From Rheum nobile (lineage: Eukaryota > Streptophyta > Magnoliopsida > Caryophyllales > Polygonaceae), in contig WOAB01000595.1 in the NCBI GenBank assembly GCA_027886185.1, forward strand, positions 1,488,001 to 1,552,000: 64,000 nt of DNA, given 5' to 3'. Of this stretch, positions 23,342 to 34,850 are shown in pieces. The notes below the pieces were generated by a model that did not search any database, had not been told where the DNA came from, and saw only the letters and a list, made by a program, of their open reading frames with translations. The first letter of the stretch is position 1. The number at the start of each line of letters is the position of its first letter. Both the position numbers and the translations under genes were made by a program.

Positions 23342-24890
23342 ATGGCCTCAGCTTTATGGGACTTAAATGAAGCTCCACTTCCAGATGAACAGTACATTTA
23401 TGATGGAGAAGAGTTCGAAGAGGGACAGTCATCAGGGGACATGGAACAAGATAGTGAACATAGCTTTGATCTCAACCAGGAACCAGGAGATGAAGAGGGA
23501 CAGTCATCAGAAGCAGAGCACAACACAGAGGCAACACAACATCATCAGCCAACACATAATACCAGGCTCAGCAGTGATAAAAAAATGCACATATTGAATG
23601 CTCTGCAAGCAATATCTAGAGAGGGACAATTACCACATGGTGCAATAAAGAAAGCTGCAGAAGAGTTCAAAATGTCAACAAGGTGCATAGGCAGACTTTG
23701 GAACACAGCAAAAAGCAACATAATGCACAGCAGAGGTACAATCTAAGCACAAAATATCACAACTGTGGTAGAAAAAGAATTCAAGTAGAGATGGATTCAA
23801 TCACAACACTGGGCATGGGAGACAGGTCATGCATTAGAGACTTAGCTAGCAAGCTTAGTCTTTCAAAGACCAAAGTGCATAGGATGGTCAAGCAAGGTAC
23901 AATAAAGCCACATACAAATCCAATCCATCCTGGTTTGAGTGAGGGACATAAGAAGGCTAGGTTGGATTGGGTACTGAAGTTACTTTGTGGGGATACAATA
24001 GAAGAAAAATCAGTGTATTATCCAATGTTTGATTTTGTACACTTGGATGAGAAGTGGTTTTTTCTATCAAAGAAATCATAGAGAGTATATCTAGCACAGA
24101 ATGAAAGGGGCAAGTACAGAGCTACAAATTCATCTAAATTCATTCCCAAAGTTATGTTCACTGCAGTTGTAGCAAGGCCTAGATTTGATGCAGAGGGACA
24201 GTGTATTTTTTATGGGAAGATAGGAATCTTTCCATTCACATATCAACAAGCAGCAAAAAGGTCATCCAAAAACAGAGAGAAGGGGACACTAGTTACAAAG
24301 CTAGTTGAATCAGTCAACAAGCAAGTGACAAAGAACATGTTGATAAACCAAATCATTCCAGCAATCAAGGCAAAGTGGCCACAAGATGGAGCTCAAAGAG
24401 TTATATATTCATACAACAAGACAATGCAAAGGCCCATATAACTCAAAGAGATCCAGAATGGCAACAGGTATACATTCAGGATGGATTCACTTTCATCTTA
24501 ATACAACATCCAGCTAATAGTCCAGATATAAACATCTTAGATATAGGATTTTTCAGAAGCATTCAGTCACTCATGCACAAGAAGATGCCAAAAAGTATTG
24601 ATCATATGATAGAAGCAGTACATGAAGCATTTTTTGAATTGGCCCCTACAACTCTAAGAGATGTGTGGATGACACTACAATTTGTTATGAATGAAATACT
24701 TAAATGCAAGGGAGGCAATGAGTATGATTTGCCACATGTAAATAAGAAGAAATTAATGGCTCAAGGAAATCTACCAAGAGAGATCAAGACACCTATGTGG
24801 GCTATCATAGAAGCATGGGACATAGTGCATGGGGATGCACAACAAGCAGATCAAGCAGGAACATCAATAGTAGGTCAACAGAGTCAATAA
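23342..24890 (+). pseudogene. Mariner-like transposase, DD39D, two frameshifts and one stop
   Basis: Would bind the element's ends and cut and paste it. The start ATG at 23342 opens a 134-residue frame with two DLNxxP motifs (DLNEAP, DLNQEP), then a helix-turn-helix-like region (KKMHILNALQAISREGQ). A frameshift near 23690-23740 moves to the frame of 23683-24081, which carries a second helix-turn-helix (IRDLASKLSLSKTKVHRMV) and the first catalytic Asp in HLDEKWFFL. TAG at 24079-24081 interrupts the same frame, which resumes at 24082. A second frameshift near 24408 leads to IQQDNAKAH (second Asp) and SPDINILD. The final Asp is 39 residues after the second, as in plant mariner-like elements. All three catalytic residues survive, but the gene cannot make one protein. 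Confidence 0.9.
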
Positions 24891-25046
24891 GGGACAACAG
24901 AAGTTGAAGATCAAGACACTGAAGAAGCACTTGAAGACAGTCAGTTTATTTAGCAATATATGACAAAGATTGAACATTTTGTGTACAGAGCAAGAACTTT
25001 TGTAATTTTGTAAACAAGCACAAGTAATGGCACAACAATGACAATG
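24891..25046 (+). other. Mariner-like element 3' flank of transposase
   Basis: AT-rich, no gene seen; it leads into the tandem repeat. Confidence 0.5.
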
Positions 25047-25249
25047 CATTTCTCAGATGTCCCTAATACCATCATAGACACAAACCCATTCACAATACCT
25101 TAGCATACACATAAGCATCAATTAGTCATTTGACTGTGTTCCAATGACACACTAAGACAGTGAACATGCAGGGAATGCATCTCAGTTTCAAGACTTCATC
25201 ATAGATAGACTCAAGGAGAATAACACCACCAATCACAAGAGCTTTTAGA

Positions 25250-25283
25250 ACTTTAGGACAAACATTTCAGGACAGACAAGGGA
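25250..25283 (-). repeat. Inverted copy of the mariner-like terminus
   Basis: ACTTTAGGACAAACATTTC and following bases are the reverse complement of the left end with about one change over 27 bp. The outermost bases differ (ACAAGGGA in place of AGGGAG). It is either the right terminal repeat of a 2.35-kb element or an internal copy. Confidence 0.6.
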
Positions 25284-25648
25284 AATGCATAAATAATCTC
25301 AGATGTCCTCATAGCCATCATAGACACAAGACCAATCACAAGACCTTAACATACACATAGGCATCAGTCAATCACATGTGAAAGTGTTCCTATGGCACAT
25401 TAAGGCAGTGATATTAAGGTCTTGCATCTCAGCAAAAAGACTTCATCATTGAAATGCACAAATAATCTCAGATGTCCCCATAGCCATCATAGACACAAGA
25501 CCAATCACAAGACTCAATATACACATAAGCAACAATCAACCACATGTAAAAGTGTTCCTATGGCACATTAAGGCAGTGACATTAAAGGTATTGCATCTCA
25601 GTTTCAAGACTTCATCATTGAAATGCATAAATAATCTCGGATGTCCCC

Positions 25649-25653
25649 ATAAC
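25649..25653. other. Target-site duplication of CRM-I, left copy
   Basis: ATAAC directly before the left LTR, matched by ATAAC at 34404-34408 directly after the right LTR. Confidence 0.9.
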
Positions 25654-26517
25654 TGATGTGACCTTGCTATGAAGAAGGTCTCAAGTCCCGGATGAGATCG
25701 TGATGAATCCGTAATGGGGCGAAGCAACTCCTTGAATAGGCGTCTGCGTTGATGGAGATTGCAAGACGACGACGAAGCGGAAGCGATTGCGGAAGCGATG
25801 TGAAGTTGATGATGATGCAGTCCGTATGAAGGGTGATGGTGGACGGACTGAATGATGATGGAAAGAAGAGGTTTTGGAGGCGGGTTAGATGAAGGGAGCA
25901 CGCTCGACCTAGATCTAAAGGATTTGATGTGAGAATGACGAAGGAGCAAGCTCGACTAGGTGATTCAAGGTGACGTTGAAGGAACTTCAATGGAGGTTTT
26001 CTCTCAACATAAAGTTATGAATATCAACGTACCAGGAAAGGGGGCTACAAAGCTAGGTTAAGTAAAAGGAAGACTCTTCCTTTTCCTTAACCAAAAAGAT
26101 TAAAAATAAAACAAATAAAACTCTAAAAATAACTCTAAGGGGGCTGGTCATTCTAAGTATAGAACTGACCTCCTAAACTCCCTTAAAAATGCTGAAAATA
26201 ATAATAAATAATATCCGGACTAAAAACTAAAAATGTCATAAATCAGAAATATTGATAACTAGGCGAATAGCGATCAATATCTCTAATCTGTGAGATCCAG
26301 GATCTCTGCAGACTGTGTAGATGTCCCAACTGTCACTAAACTCAGAATGGATCCCTCATCTGTAGTTGGACATCTATGACCTGCTACGAGTCTGGTCACC
26401 AGTGATTGAGTCGCAGCTTGACTAGCTTTGGCTCGTGCTCTAGTAATGGGACCTGAGGACCTAAGACTCATAGTCTCCTCCTCGTCTGCAGCTGTCATGG
26501 TAGGCGAGGTCACATCA
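25654..26517 (-). repeat. 3' LTR of CRM-I
   Basis: 864 bp, TGATGTGACC to GGTCACATCA on the + strand, so the LTR ends form an 10-bp inverted repeat. The last about 78 codons of pol lie within it (pol stop at 26283-26285). No promoter motif was assigned. Confidence 0.95.
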
Positions 26518-29500
26518 TCCTCCCCCACTTGAGTATGAAGCGTCCCCGCTTCACCCTCATCATACTCTGGCTCCACGTACGGTGATAGATCAACAACATT
26601 GAAGGTCGGGTGAACACCATACTTGTCTGGGAGCTCTAGCTGGTAGGCGTTGTCATTGATGGCCTTGACAACACGGAATGGTCCATCACCCCTTTGGTCG
26701 AGCTTAGACTTGCGGTTGGAAGGAAAACGCTCCTTCCGCAAGTGAAGCCAAACCAAGTCGCCAGGAGCAAAGACAATCCTGTGTCGTCCTTTGTTCTTCT
26801 GGGCCGCATACTGTGCTGCTCTGCACTCCAGCTGGGTGCGCGTCCGAGTGTGCAGTTCCTTGATGTGATCGGCCAATCTGTCAGCTGTGGTGTTGTCTGT
26901 ATCCTTCCTAGGATAGGGAGTCAAGTCTAGCGGCGTCAGCGGGTTCCGTCCGTAGACAACTTCGAACGGGGTGAGTTTAGTCGCGCTGTGCCTGCACCTG
27001 TTATAAGAAAACTCCACAGTAGACAGTAAGTCCTCCCACCGGCGTGGGTTACTCTTCAGAACCGTCTGAAGGAGGGCTCTAAGAGTGCGGTTGGTCACCT
27101 ATGTCTGACCATCCGTCTGTGGGTGGTAGCTCGTAGAAAATATGAGTTTAGTACCGAGCTTACCCCACAAGGTTCTCCAGAAATAGCCGACGAACTTGGT
27201 GTCCCGATCACTAACAATAGTGCGCGGAATACCGTGCAGTCTCACGACATTGTCGAAGAACAGAGTAGCAACGTCAGTGGCGTTACTAGTGTTCTTACAG
27301 GCAATGAAGTGTGCCATCTTAGAGAATCTGTCGACGACCACAAATATAGAATCTCTACCACGCCGAGACATAGGCAACCCAGTGATAAAATCCATGGAAA
27401 GATCTTCCCACGGGCCAGCGGGAATCGGCAGAGGCGTGTAGAGACCATGCGGACTAGACCTGGCCTTAGCCTTATGGCATGTCACACAACTCTGACAATA
27501 CTTCGTAACATTGTTGGCCGTCTTTGGCTAGAAGAAGTGTTCGCGAAGTGATGCCAGCGTCTTAGACACGCCAAAGTGACCACGACTATGTGCTTCCTCA
27601 ATCAGCAAATTTCTGACAGAGGATGAAGGGATGCAAAGCTTCCCACCTTTGTACAGAAATCCGTCATCAAGGAAATACGTAGCATGTTCACGGCTAGTGG
27701 ATTTACATTGCTCAAAGAATGTAGAAAAGAAAGGATCAACAGCATAAAGATCCTTGAGCAATGCAAACCCAAATAACTGAGACTGAAGCTGAGTAATGAG
27801 GACGTACCTGCGAGAAAGGGCGTCGGCTACCACATTCTCCTTACCTTTCTTGTGCACAATGAGATATGGAAACGTCTCCATGAACTCAACCCAGTGAGCG
27901 TGGCGTCTGTTAAGAGTCATTTGGCTGCACAGATAACTAAGAGCTGCATGATCGGAGTGAATCACGAACTCTGCAGGCCACAGATAGTGTTGCCACGTCT
28001 TCAGAACCCGAATGAGCGCGTACAACTCCTTGTCATACGTTGGGTAGTTCAGCTGTGCACTTGACAGCTTCTCTGAAAAATAGGCAATCGGCCTCTTCTT
28101 CTACAGCAAGACACCTCCGATGCCGAAATCAGAAGCGTCGCATTCTACCTCGAACCGACGGGTGAAGTCAGGAAGCTGCAGCAGTGGCACGCGGCACAAG
28201 GCATCCTTCAGGGTGGAAAAAGCAGCATCATGCCGGGGAAGCCAAGTGATAGACGCGGCCTTCTTGGTCAGCTCGTGTAATGGGGCGGCTATAGTGCTGA
28301 AATCACGAACAAACCGTCGATAAAAACCAGCCAAACCCAAAAACGAACGTACCTGAGTAGGAGTAGTTGGCGTCGGCCACTCCTGGATAGCGCGGATCTT
28401 TTCTGCATCCACCTGCAGGCCGTCCTTGCTGACGACGAAACCTAGGAAGTTTGTAGAAGGAGAATAAAATACACACTTGCCAAGATTGGCGTATAAGCTC
28501 TCTACTCTCAAATACTCTAAAACAAGGCGAAGATGCTCAGCATGGTCATCTAAAGTCCTAGAGTAAATAAGAATATCATCAAAATAGACAACTACAAACT
28601 TACCCAGAAAAGCTCTCAAGACATGGTTCATCAGTCTCATGAACGTAGAAGGAGCATTGGTCAGTCCAAATGGCATGACTAGCCACTCATACAGACCATA
28701 CTTCGTCTTGAAAGCAGTCTTCCACTCGTCCCCTTCCTTCATGCGAATCTGATGATAGCCGCTCTTCAGATCAATCTTGCTGAAGAACTGCGCTCCATGT
28801 AGCTCGTCAAGCATGTCATCGAGGCGAGGAATTGGATGTCTGACGGTGATCTGGTTGATGGCACGGCAATCCACGCACATCCTCCAAGAACCATCCTTCT
28901 TAGGCACCAAGATGACGGGAACCGCGCACGGGCTAAGAGACTCGCGCACATACCCCTTCTCCAACAGTTCCTGCACCTGCTGTTGCAACTCCTTTGTTTC
29001 CTCTGGAGAAGTTCGGTAGGCAGCTCGGTTGGGAAGAGTAGCTCCTGGTACAAAATCGATCTGGTGCTCAATGCCATGAAGTGGTGGAAGACCATCTGGC
29101 AACTCGTCCGGCATCACATCCTGAAACTCCTGCAAAATTGACAAAATACAAGAGGGGAGTGCGGACTCTGAAACAGGTAGGGCAGTAGGAAGAGCAATGA
29201 GTAGGAAACAGGGAGACTTGCCTTGGATGACGTTGGAAACCTTCCGGCGTCGCGCCAAGAGAAGTCGCTGCTCACAAGTGCCTTTCAGCGCAGAACTACC
29301 TTTTCCACCCTTCTGATGATGGACTCCAGAAGGTACCTGTTGACCATTACCACTACAGTGAGGAAATTTAAGACTAATGGGCTGGTCACTTACCTGTCCT
29401 GAGTTGCCTTGGGTACCCGAAGAAGATGCTGCAGGAAGTTGTAGGGAACTCGGCTGGAAGGCTGTAGGGGACTCTGGAGGGGGTTTTCCTGCGTCCTTTA

Positions 29501-31817
29501 CAGCCTGTATAGCCTTGTTCCTCTGTCTAATAGCATGGTCCTGTACAATCTCATTCGGAGTCATAGGTAAGAGCGTCACGCGCTTGCCATGGTGAGTGAA
29601 CATGTAATTGTTCAAAAACCCATCATGGAAGACGCGACGGTCAAATAGCCAAGGACGCCCTAACAGAATATGGGTGGCATCCATGGCGGTAACATCGCAC
29701 AAAACAGTGTCTGTATATGGTCCTATAGAAAAAGCAATGGGACACTGTAAAGAAACATTGTTACCTGGTTGGTCTAAAATCCACTGCAGACCGTAGGGCT
29801 GAGAATGTGGTTGCGTCTGAAGATTGAAGTCGCGGACGACTCTCTCGTTTATAATGTTGTAGCACGACCCTCCATCTATTATCAGACTCAACGACGCATT
29901 CTTCATACGACACCGGGAATGAAACAGATTCTCCCTTTGGTCAAGCGGACCTCCTTTCTTGACGCTGAGGACGCGTCTGGTGACCAAGGCATAATGCATG
30001 ACGTCGGTATCATGGTCGCTCGGCCTGATCACCTCATCAGTCAGCTCTGCAGACTCCTCTGGGATGTTCTCCTCTTCATCCGATAGGCTCTCGTAGTCTG
30101 CAGTTTGGGCGGAGTAGAGGACACGCTTCTGATTAGGACAGTCCTTCTGATAGTGTCCTTGTCCACCACATCTGTAACACTCTCGATTGCTAGAACGATC
30201 TGTACGGCCTGTCTCAGCAGAGGCCGATGGCTGTCGGCGCGCAGAAGAAGGGGGCGCCGGCCGCGGCGTCGTAGAAGACGCAATACCTGTACGATCCTGT
30301 CTAGGCACAAAACTAGAAGAAGAGTTAGTGCGATAAGAATGGACAGGGTTCGAGGTATACCTTGGTGAGGGAGTAGACGAAGACTGCCAAGGCTGCTGTC
30401 GACGTCTCTGCGCTTGAAGATAGAGCTTCTGCGCAGTATGTACTACGTTGTTGAGATCTCGGATTGGCAGAACGTCAACCTGATCCCTGTACGGCTGTGA
30501 CAAACCCGTTACAAAACGTGTACGTAGAGTAGATGGAGTAACACTTACCCCGGCCTTGAAGTACATGTCTTCTAAGCGAGCAAAGAACTCCTGTGGCGTA
30601 TCACGACCTTGAGTAGCAAGTGCAATGGCTGTCTTCATATCCTCTCGGTATGTCGTCGGCACGTACTTGCGCGTCATGAGCGCCACTAGCTGTTGCCACT
30701 CTGTCATAGGTGGCCACCCCATGCGTGCCTGCTGTTGGACCAGTCGATTCCACCAGGTGCGCGCTGCTCCTTGGAAATGCAAGGTGACGATCTCCACCTT
30801 CGCATGCTCCTCATATTGATAGTGTTGAATAACATGGCAGGTACTCTGCAACCAATCTATGAAAGTAGAAGGATCATAAGTACCAAGGAAGGGTTCGATT
30901 TTCAACTTAATTTCTTGGCGATACGTAGCTGGGGGTGGGTATCGCTGTTGGCCTGCAGCGGGAGCATAGACATTCTGCTGTGGAAGCCCCTGCCGCTGCT
31001 GTCCAACTGGTAGTTGTTGCCGTCGCTGCGCTCATGGAGGACCGGCAACACGCTGCTGATGATATGGCTGTGGATGACCCTGTGCAGCGTAATAAGCAGC
31101 CTGATTCTGTGGCTGCTGTGGAGGAAGAACCCAACCTGTACGATGAAACTGATGCTCTGGTGGGTCCTGTAGGGGTGGGTGATAACCTGCAGAAAACCCA
31201 TAGGCCCCTTCTTCCTCATCCTCAAGATCAAATTCCTGGAATCCTTCATCTGAATCTGACTCAACAGGAGAAACAGTACTCTGATGGTCAGCAAAAGAAT
31301 GGACATTGAAGGTTTCAGAATTTACCGGATGTCGACTTGGACGAGCCGTGGAGTGTTTCCCTTCCTTGCTTGTGGAAGCATGTGGTTCTGTGCGTCTGTT
31401 CTGGCGTTTGACGGCACTGTCATCGATCGGTGCATCCTCCTCTGAAGATGACTCATCATCGTCCTGCTCGTCCTCGTCCTGAGAGTTGCGTTCAGGAATT
31501 GTCAACTGGGCTGATTTGGAGCGCACCTTCTTCTTCGACGCGCTAGTCTCTTTCTGCGATCCTTTCCGTTGATGCTGCGTAGGAGGATCGGATATCAGAA
31601 CGCCCTTGCCCTTTTTCTTCTTCTGGGCTAGGGTACTCTGGTCGTCACGGTTGTTCGGTGACGGAGACAGCATCACTCTACTGAGCAGATCACGCATGGC
31701 TGCAAAATTTGCTTCTGAACGTTCATCGGAACGTTGCTGATTAGCCACCAATAGCTCAATGGCCATAGCCAGTTGATCGACCCGACCCGTATCCTGTCCG
31801 TCATTGGAGTTCACCAT
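26283..31817 (-). pseudogene. gag-pol: CRM-I gag-pol polyprotein, single frame with four stops
   Basis: Encodes Gag and Pol as one frame from ATG 31815-31817 to TAG 26283-26285, with no frameshift. Order: low-complexity acidic and basic N-terminus; capsid core (YEEHAKVEIVTLHFQGAART, about 30,800); CCHC zinc knuckle CYRCGGQGHYQKDC (30,140-30,180); protease IIDGGSC (about 29,880); RT with YFDDILIYS (about 28,570-28,590); RNase H; integrase with CQSCVTCHKAK, DFITGLP and SDRDTKF; a C-terminal tail with PITRARAK that runs into the 3' LTR. In-frame stops: TGA 31032-31034, TAG 28101-28103, TAG 27528-27530 (Trp expected) and TAG 27099-27101, which falls at the catalytic Glu of integrase. RT and protease residues are intact. 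Confidence 0.92.
26518..26531 (-). promoter_or_regulatory. Polypurine tract of CRM-I
   Basis: On the minus strand CAAGTGGGGGAGGA directly precedes the 3' LTR. It is the expected primer for plus-strand DNA synthesis and here lies inside the pol frame. Confidence 0.8.
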
Positions 31818-33524
31818 TATCCTGAAAAGACAACAGACCCCAACAGAGCAAAGGAAAAACAAAAACAAAGCAACAGAAACGAAAGAGAAGTCGAACTACC
31901 AAGATATCACAACTGAAAACAAAGCTGATATGGCCGTGATGGCGGGAAGGCTAAGGATAATCACACAATAATCACAAATTGCAGCGATAACTCAGCAAAC
32001 AAATTGTAGATATAAATTGCAGCAATATAAGCCTAGATATGCCAACAAGACTATAACAGCCAAGACAGTGAGAGAGAGATGGGAATTGAATCAATAACGA
32101 TAGGGTAACGATTACCTTATTTTGGCTTTGCGCACCCTATATCTCTTCACCGTTGCCACCTAAGTTCGGCTTTTCTCACAAAAAGCTCCTGCACTCTAAT
32201 ACCCCTACAGAAACCTCAACTGCTGTCGCCAGGAAATAACGGTAGGCACAAAACTTAATCCGGCGTGAACCTAGGCGTCCCGGCTAAGCAGCTGCAAACT
32301 AACAAAAGCGGATAACTCACGCCAAAGTCAGAAGGATAACTGTAAAAAGAAAATGCAGAAACCGACACAAAAGGGAAAATAAAAATAAAAGGACTCAGAT
32401 CCCTGCAATCTAAGACTCCTACAGTAACCTCAACTGCTGTCGCCCGGATATAACGGTAGGCACAGAAATTAATCCGGCGTAAACCTAGGCGTCCCGGCTA
32501 AGCAGCTGCAAACTAACAAAAGCGGATAACTCACACTAAAGTCAGAAGGATAACTGTAAAAAGCGAATGCAGAAATCGACACAAAAAGAAAGAAATAAAA
32601 AAAATTTAAAAAAAATAAAAAATTAAAATACCAAAGACCTTCCGTAGGGTGCAAATTTCGGAACCCACGAAAAGAACCCGGATCAGAGATGACCGTGCTC
32701 GTTACGCTGGGCGGGGGGCTTTTAACCCGGTTCGTCAGCACCCGGGATAGAAGGCTGGGCGGCTGGGCGCGCGCGCGCGGGCGCGACTTGCTGGGCGCCG
32801 ACGCTGCGAGTGTCGTGGCTTCGGTTCTTGTTGGCGCCGACAGCCAGCCCTAAGAACTTGCCCTAATTACAATTGTTTGATTGCCTTGATTTTTTTTTTG
32901 ATTGATATTTTTTTTGGCAATTATTCAGATCTGGCTTTTTCTACAAGGAAAGATCTCAGCCTTTTTTTTTTTTTTGAATTAGAGAAATTGCAACAAGAAC
33001 TCAAGAACCCTAATCTTCAAGAATTTCAGCCTCCTTGCGCAGATCGGTATTCAAAAAATTTGAAAAAAAATATTCTAGACACCAACACACTCAATTGATT
33101 CAAGTGGGAAACGAAGAGATCAAAGAAGATGCAGATTAATGGCAAATAGGTCAAGTACAGCAATTCAACGTATATGCATGCAAATCTAGATCTATAATTC
33201 AATCACCAATTTATCAACACAAGAAGCAATTGTTGTGTGTAGGGGACAAGGTAAGAACTCTAAAAATCAAGCCAACGAATTTTTTGAGGACGAAATTCAC
33301 CAGAGCCGTGAAGAACTAGAGAAAATCACTCAATTTTTGTTTAGAATCAATTCGGTTTTGAAGGGAAATAAAAAAAATTTTCCGAATTTTTTGACTCTAA
33401 AAACTGAACTGAATAAGAACAATCAAAATTATTACGAAAAATGCAGGAAAAAAAAAATTGGAATTTTTTGACACGAAAATAAGGTTGTGATAAGCAAGGA
33501 ATCGATTCGACTTACAGATTCGAA
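31818..33524 (-). other. CRM-I 5' untranslated leader
   Basis: About 1.7 kb between the primer-binding site and the gag ATG, with poly-A/T runs and a GCGC-rich stretch near 32765-32785. No coding frame was accepted. It contains the direct repeat listed separately. Confidence 0.7.
32190..32593 (-). repeat. Two tandem copies (period 214 bp) in the CRM-I leader
   Basis: CTCAACTGCTGTCGCC, ATAACGGTAGGCACA, AACCTAGGCGTCCCGGCTAA and GTCAGAAGGATAACTGTAA recur in the same order, about 190 bp per copy (32190-32384 and 32404-32593). There are a few substitutions between them. Confidence 0.9.
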
Positions 33525-33537
33525 GGCTCTGATGCCA
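33525..33537 (-). promoter_or_regulatory. Primer-binding site, initiator tRNA-Met type
   Basis: On the minus strand TGGCATCAGAGCC begins two bases after the 5' LTR. It matches the usual plant TGGTATCAGAGCC site at all but one position. Confidence 0.85.
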
Positions 33538-33539
33538 GT

Positions 33540-34403
33540 TGATGTGACCTTGCTATGAAGAAGGTCTCAAGTCCCGGATGAGATCGTGATGAATCCGTAG
33601 TGGGGCGAAGCAACTCCTTGAATAGGCGTCTGCGTTGATGGAGATTGCAAGACGACGACGAAGCGGAAGCGATTGGGGAAGCGATGTGAAGTTGATGATG
33701 ATGCAGTCCGTATGAAGGGTGATGGTGGACGGACTGAATGATGATGGAAAGAAGAGGTTTTTGAGGCGGGTTAGATGAAGGGAGCATGCTCGACCTAGAT
33801 CTAAAGGATTTGATGTGAGAATGACGAAGGAGCAAGCTCGACTAGGTGATTCAAGGTGACGTTGAAGGAACTTCAATGGAGGTTTTCTCTCAACATAAAG
33901 TTATGAATATCAACGTACCAGGAAAGGGGGCTACAAAGCTAGGTTAAGTAAAAGGAAGACTCTTCCTTTTCCTTAACCAAAAAGATTAAAAATAAAACAA
34001 ATAAAACTCTAAAAATAACTCTAAGGGGGTTGGTCATTCTAAGTATAGAACTGACCTCCTAAACTCCCTTAAAAATGCTGAAAATAATAATAAATAATAT
34101 CCGGACTAAAAACTAAAAATGTCATAAATCAGAAATATTGATAACTAGGCGAATAGCGATCAATATCTCTAATCTGTGAGATCCGGGATCTCTGCAGACT
34201 GTGTAGACGTCCCAACTGTCACTAAACTCAGAATGGATCCCTCATCTGTAGTTGGACGTCTATGACCTGCTACGAGTCTGGTCACCAGTGATTGAGTCGC
34301 AGCTTGAATAGCTTTGGCTCGTGCTCTAGTAATGGGACCTGAGGACCTAAGACTCATAGTCTCCTCCTCGTCTACAGCTGTCATGGTAGGCGAGGTCACA
34401 TCA
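33540..34403 (-). repeat. 5' LTR of CRM-I
   Basis: 864 bp, collinear with 25654-26517. The ten differences are all substitutions and mostly transitions. It retains the pol-tail coding sequence, as expected because both LTRs are copied from one template. Confidence 0.95.
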
Positions 34404-34550
34404 ATAACCCTCATAGATACAATACCAATCACAGTACCTTAACATACACATAAGCATCAATCAATTACATGTGACACAGTGTTGCCATGGCACATCAGAA
34501 GTCCATTGAACATAAAGGTTTTGCATCTCAGTTATCATGTATCATCACCG
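34404..34550 (+). repeat. Mariner-element tandem repeat, continuation after CRM-I
   Basis: Starts with the second ATAAC and continues the repeat copy cut at 25653 (CATAGATACAATACCAATCAC, CATACACATAAGCATCAATCA, GTTGCCATGGCACAT, TTTGCATCTCAGTT). Confidence 0.8.
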
Positions 34551-34850
34551 ATCACAACACAGAGGCAACACAACATAATCCAACATCAGAACAGCAACAC
34601 CAAAACAGAACACCAACACACCAAAACAGAGAATCAACTTAAACAGAATACCAATGTCTTAGTCATCAGAACATCAACAATAAAACAGAATACCAATGTC
34701 TCAGTCAACAGCACAACAAACTCATTCAACAACATGCATAATTCAGAGCAATAATCTCAGCAAAAGTACCCATGCATAACACAACTAAAAAAGAGTGAGA
34801 CTTAGCTAAAAATCAGAATTAGAGGCAACATCACCATAACCGGGGACGAT
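34551..34850. other. A/C-rich low-complexity stretch
   Basis: Repeats of CAACA and AACAGAA type. It includes CACAACACAGAGGCAACACA, also found in the transposase gene at about 23519. No gene seen. Confidence 0.5.

Larger units (their letters stand above)
25047..25653 (+). repeat. Tandem repeat of about 180-240 bp in the mariner-like element, first part
   Basis: Copies start near 25047, 25287, 25466 and 25628. Shared pieces are CTCAGATGTCC, CATCATAGACACAAGACCAAT, CATACACATA(A/G)GCA, GTTCC(T/A)ATG and CATCTCAGTTTCAAGACTTC. The fourth copy is cut at 25653 by the CRM insertion and continues at 34404. The first copy contains an extra stretch of about 85 bp with the inverted copy of the element's terminus. 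Confidence 0.8.
25654..34403 (-). mobile_element. CRM-lineage chromovirus (CRM-I), nearly complete, recent
   Basis: An 8750-bp element on the minus strand with two 864-bp LTRs, a 5-bp target-site duplication, a primer-binding site for initiator tRNA-Met, a purine tract, a leader and one gag-pol frame. RT (YEWLVMPFGLTNAPSTFMRLMN), integrase C-terminus (INDNAYQLELPDKYGV, FNVVDLSPY) and the DGGSC protease motif match the CRM lineage, many members of which insert in centromeric chromatin. The LTRs differ at 10 positions by my count, all substitutions (about 1.2%), which points to a young insertion. Four in-frame stops disable the copy. Confidence 0.92.

Noticed and set aside
25667..25990. Frames of 107-137 codons inside both CRM-I LTRs (also 33512-33876)
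   Set aside because: They appear in both LTRs, which are 98.8% alike by eye, so recurrence is no evidence of coding. No domain was recognised.
33525..33537. tRNA-Met-like sequence
   Set aside because: Only the 13 bases complementary to the tRNA 3' end are present, so it is a primer-binding site and not a tRNA gene.
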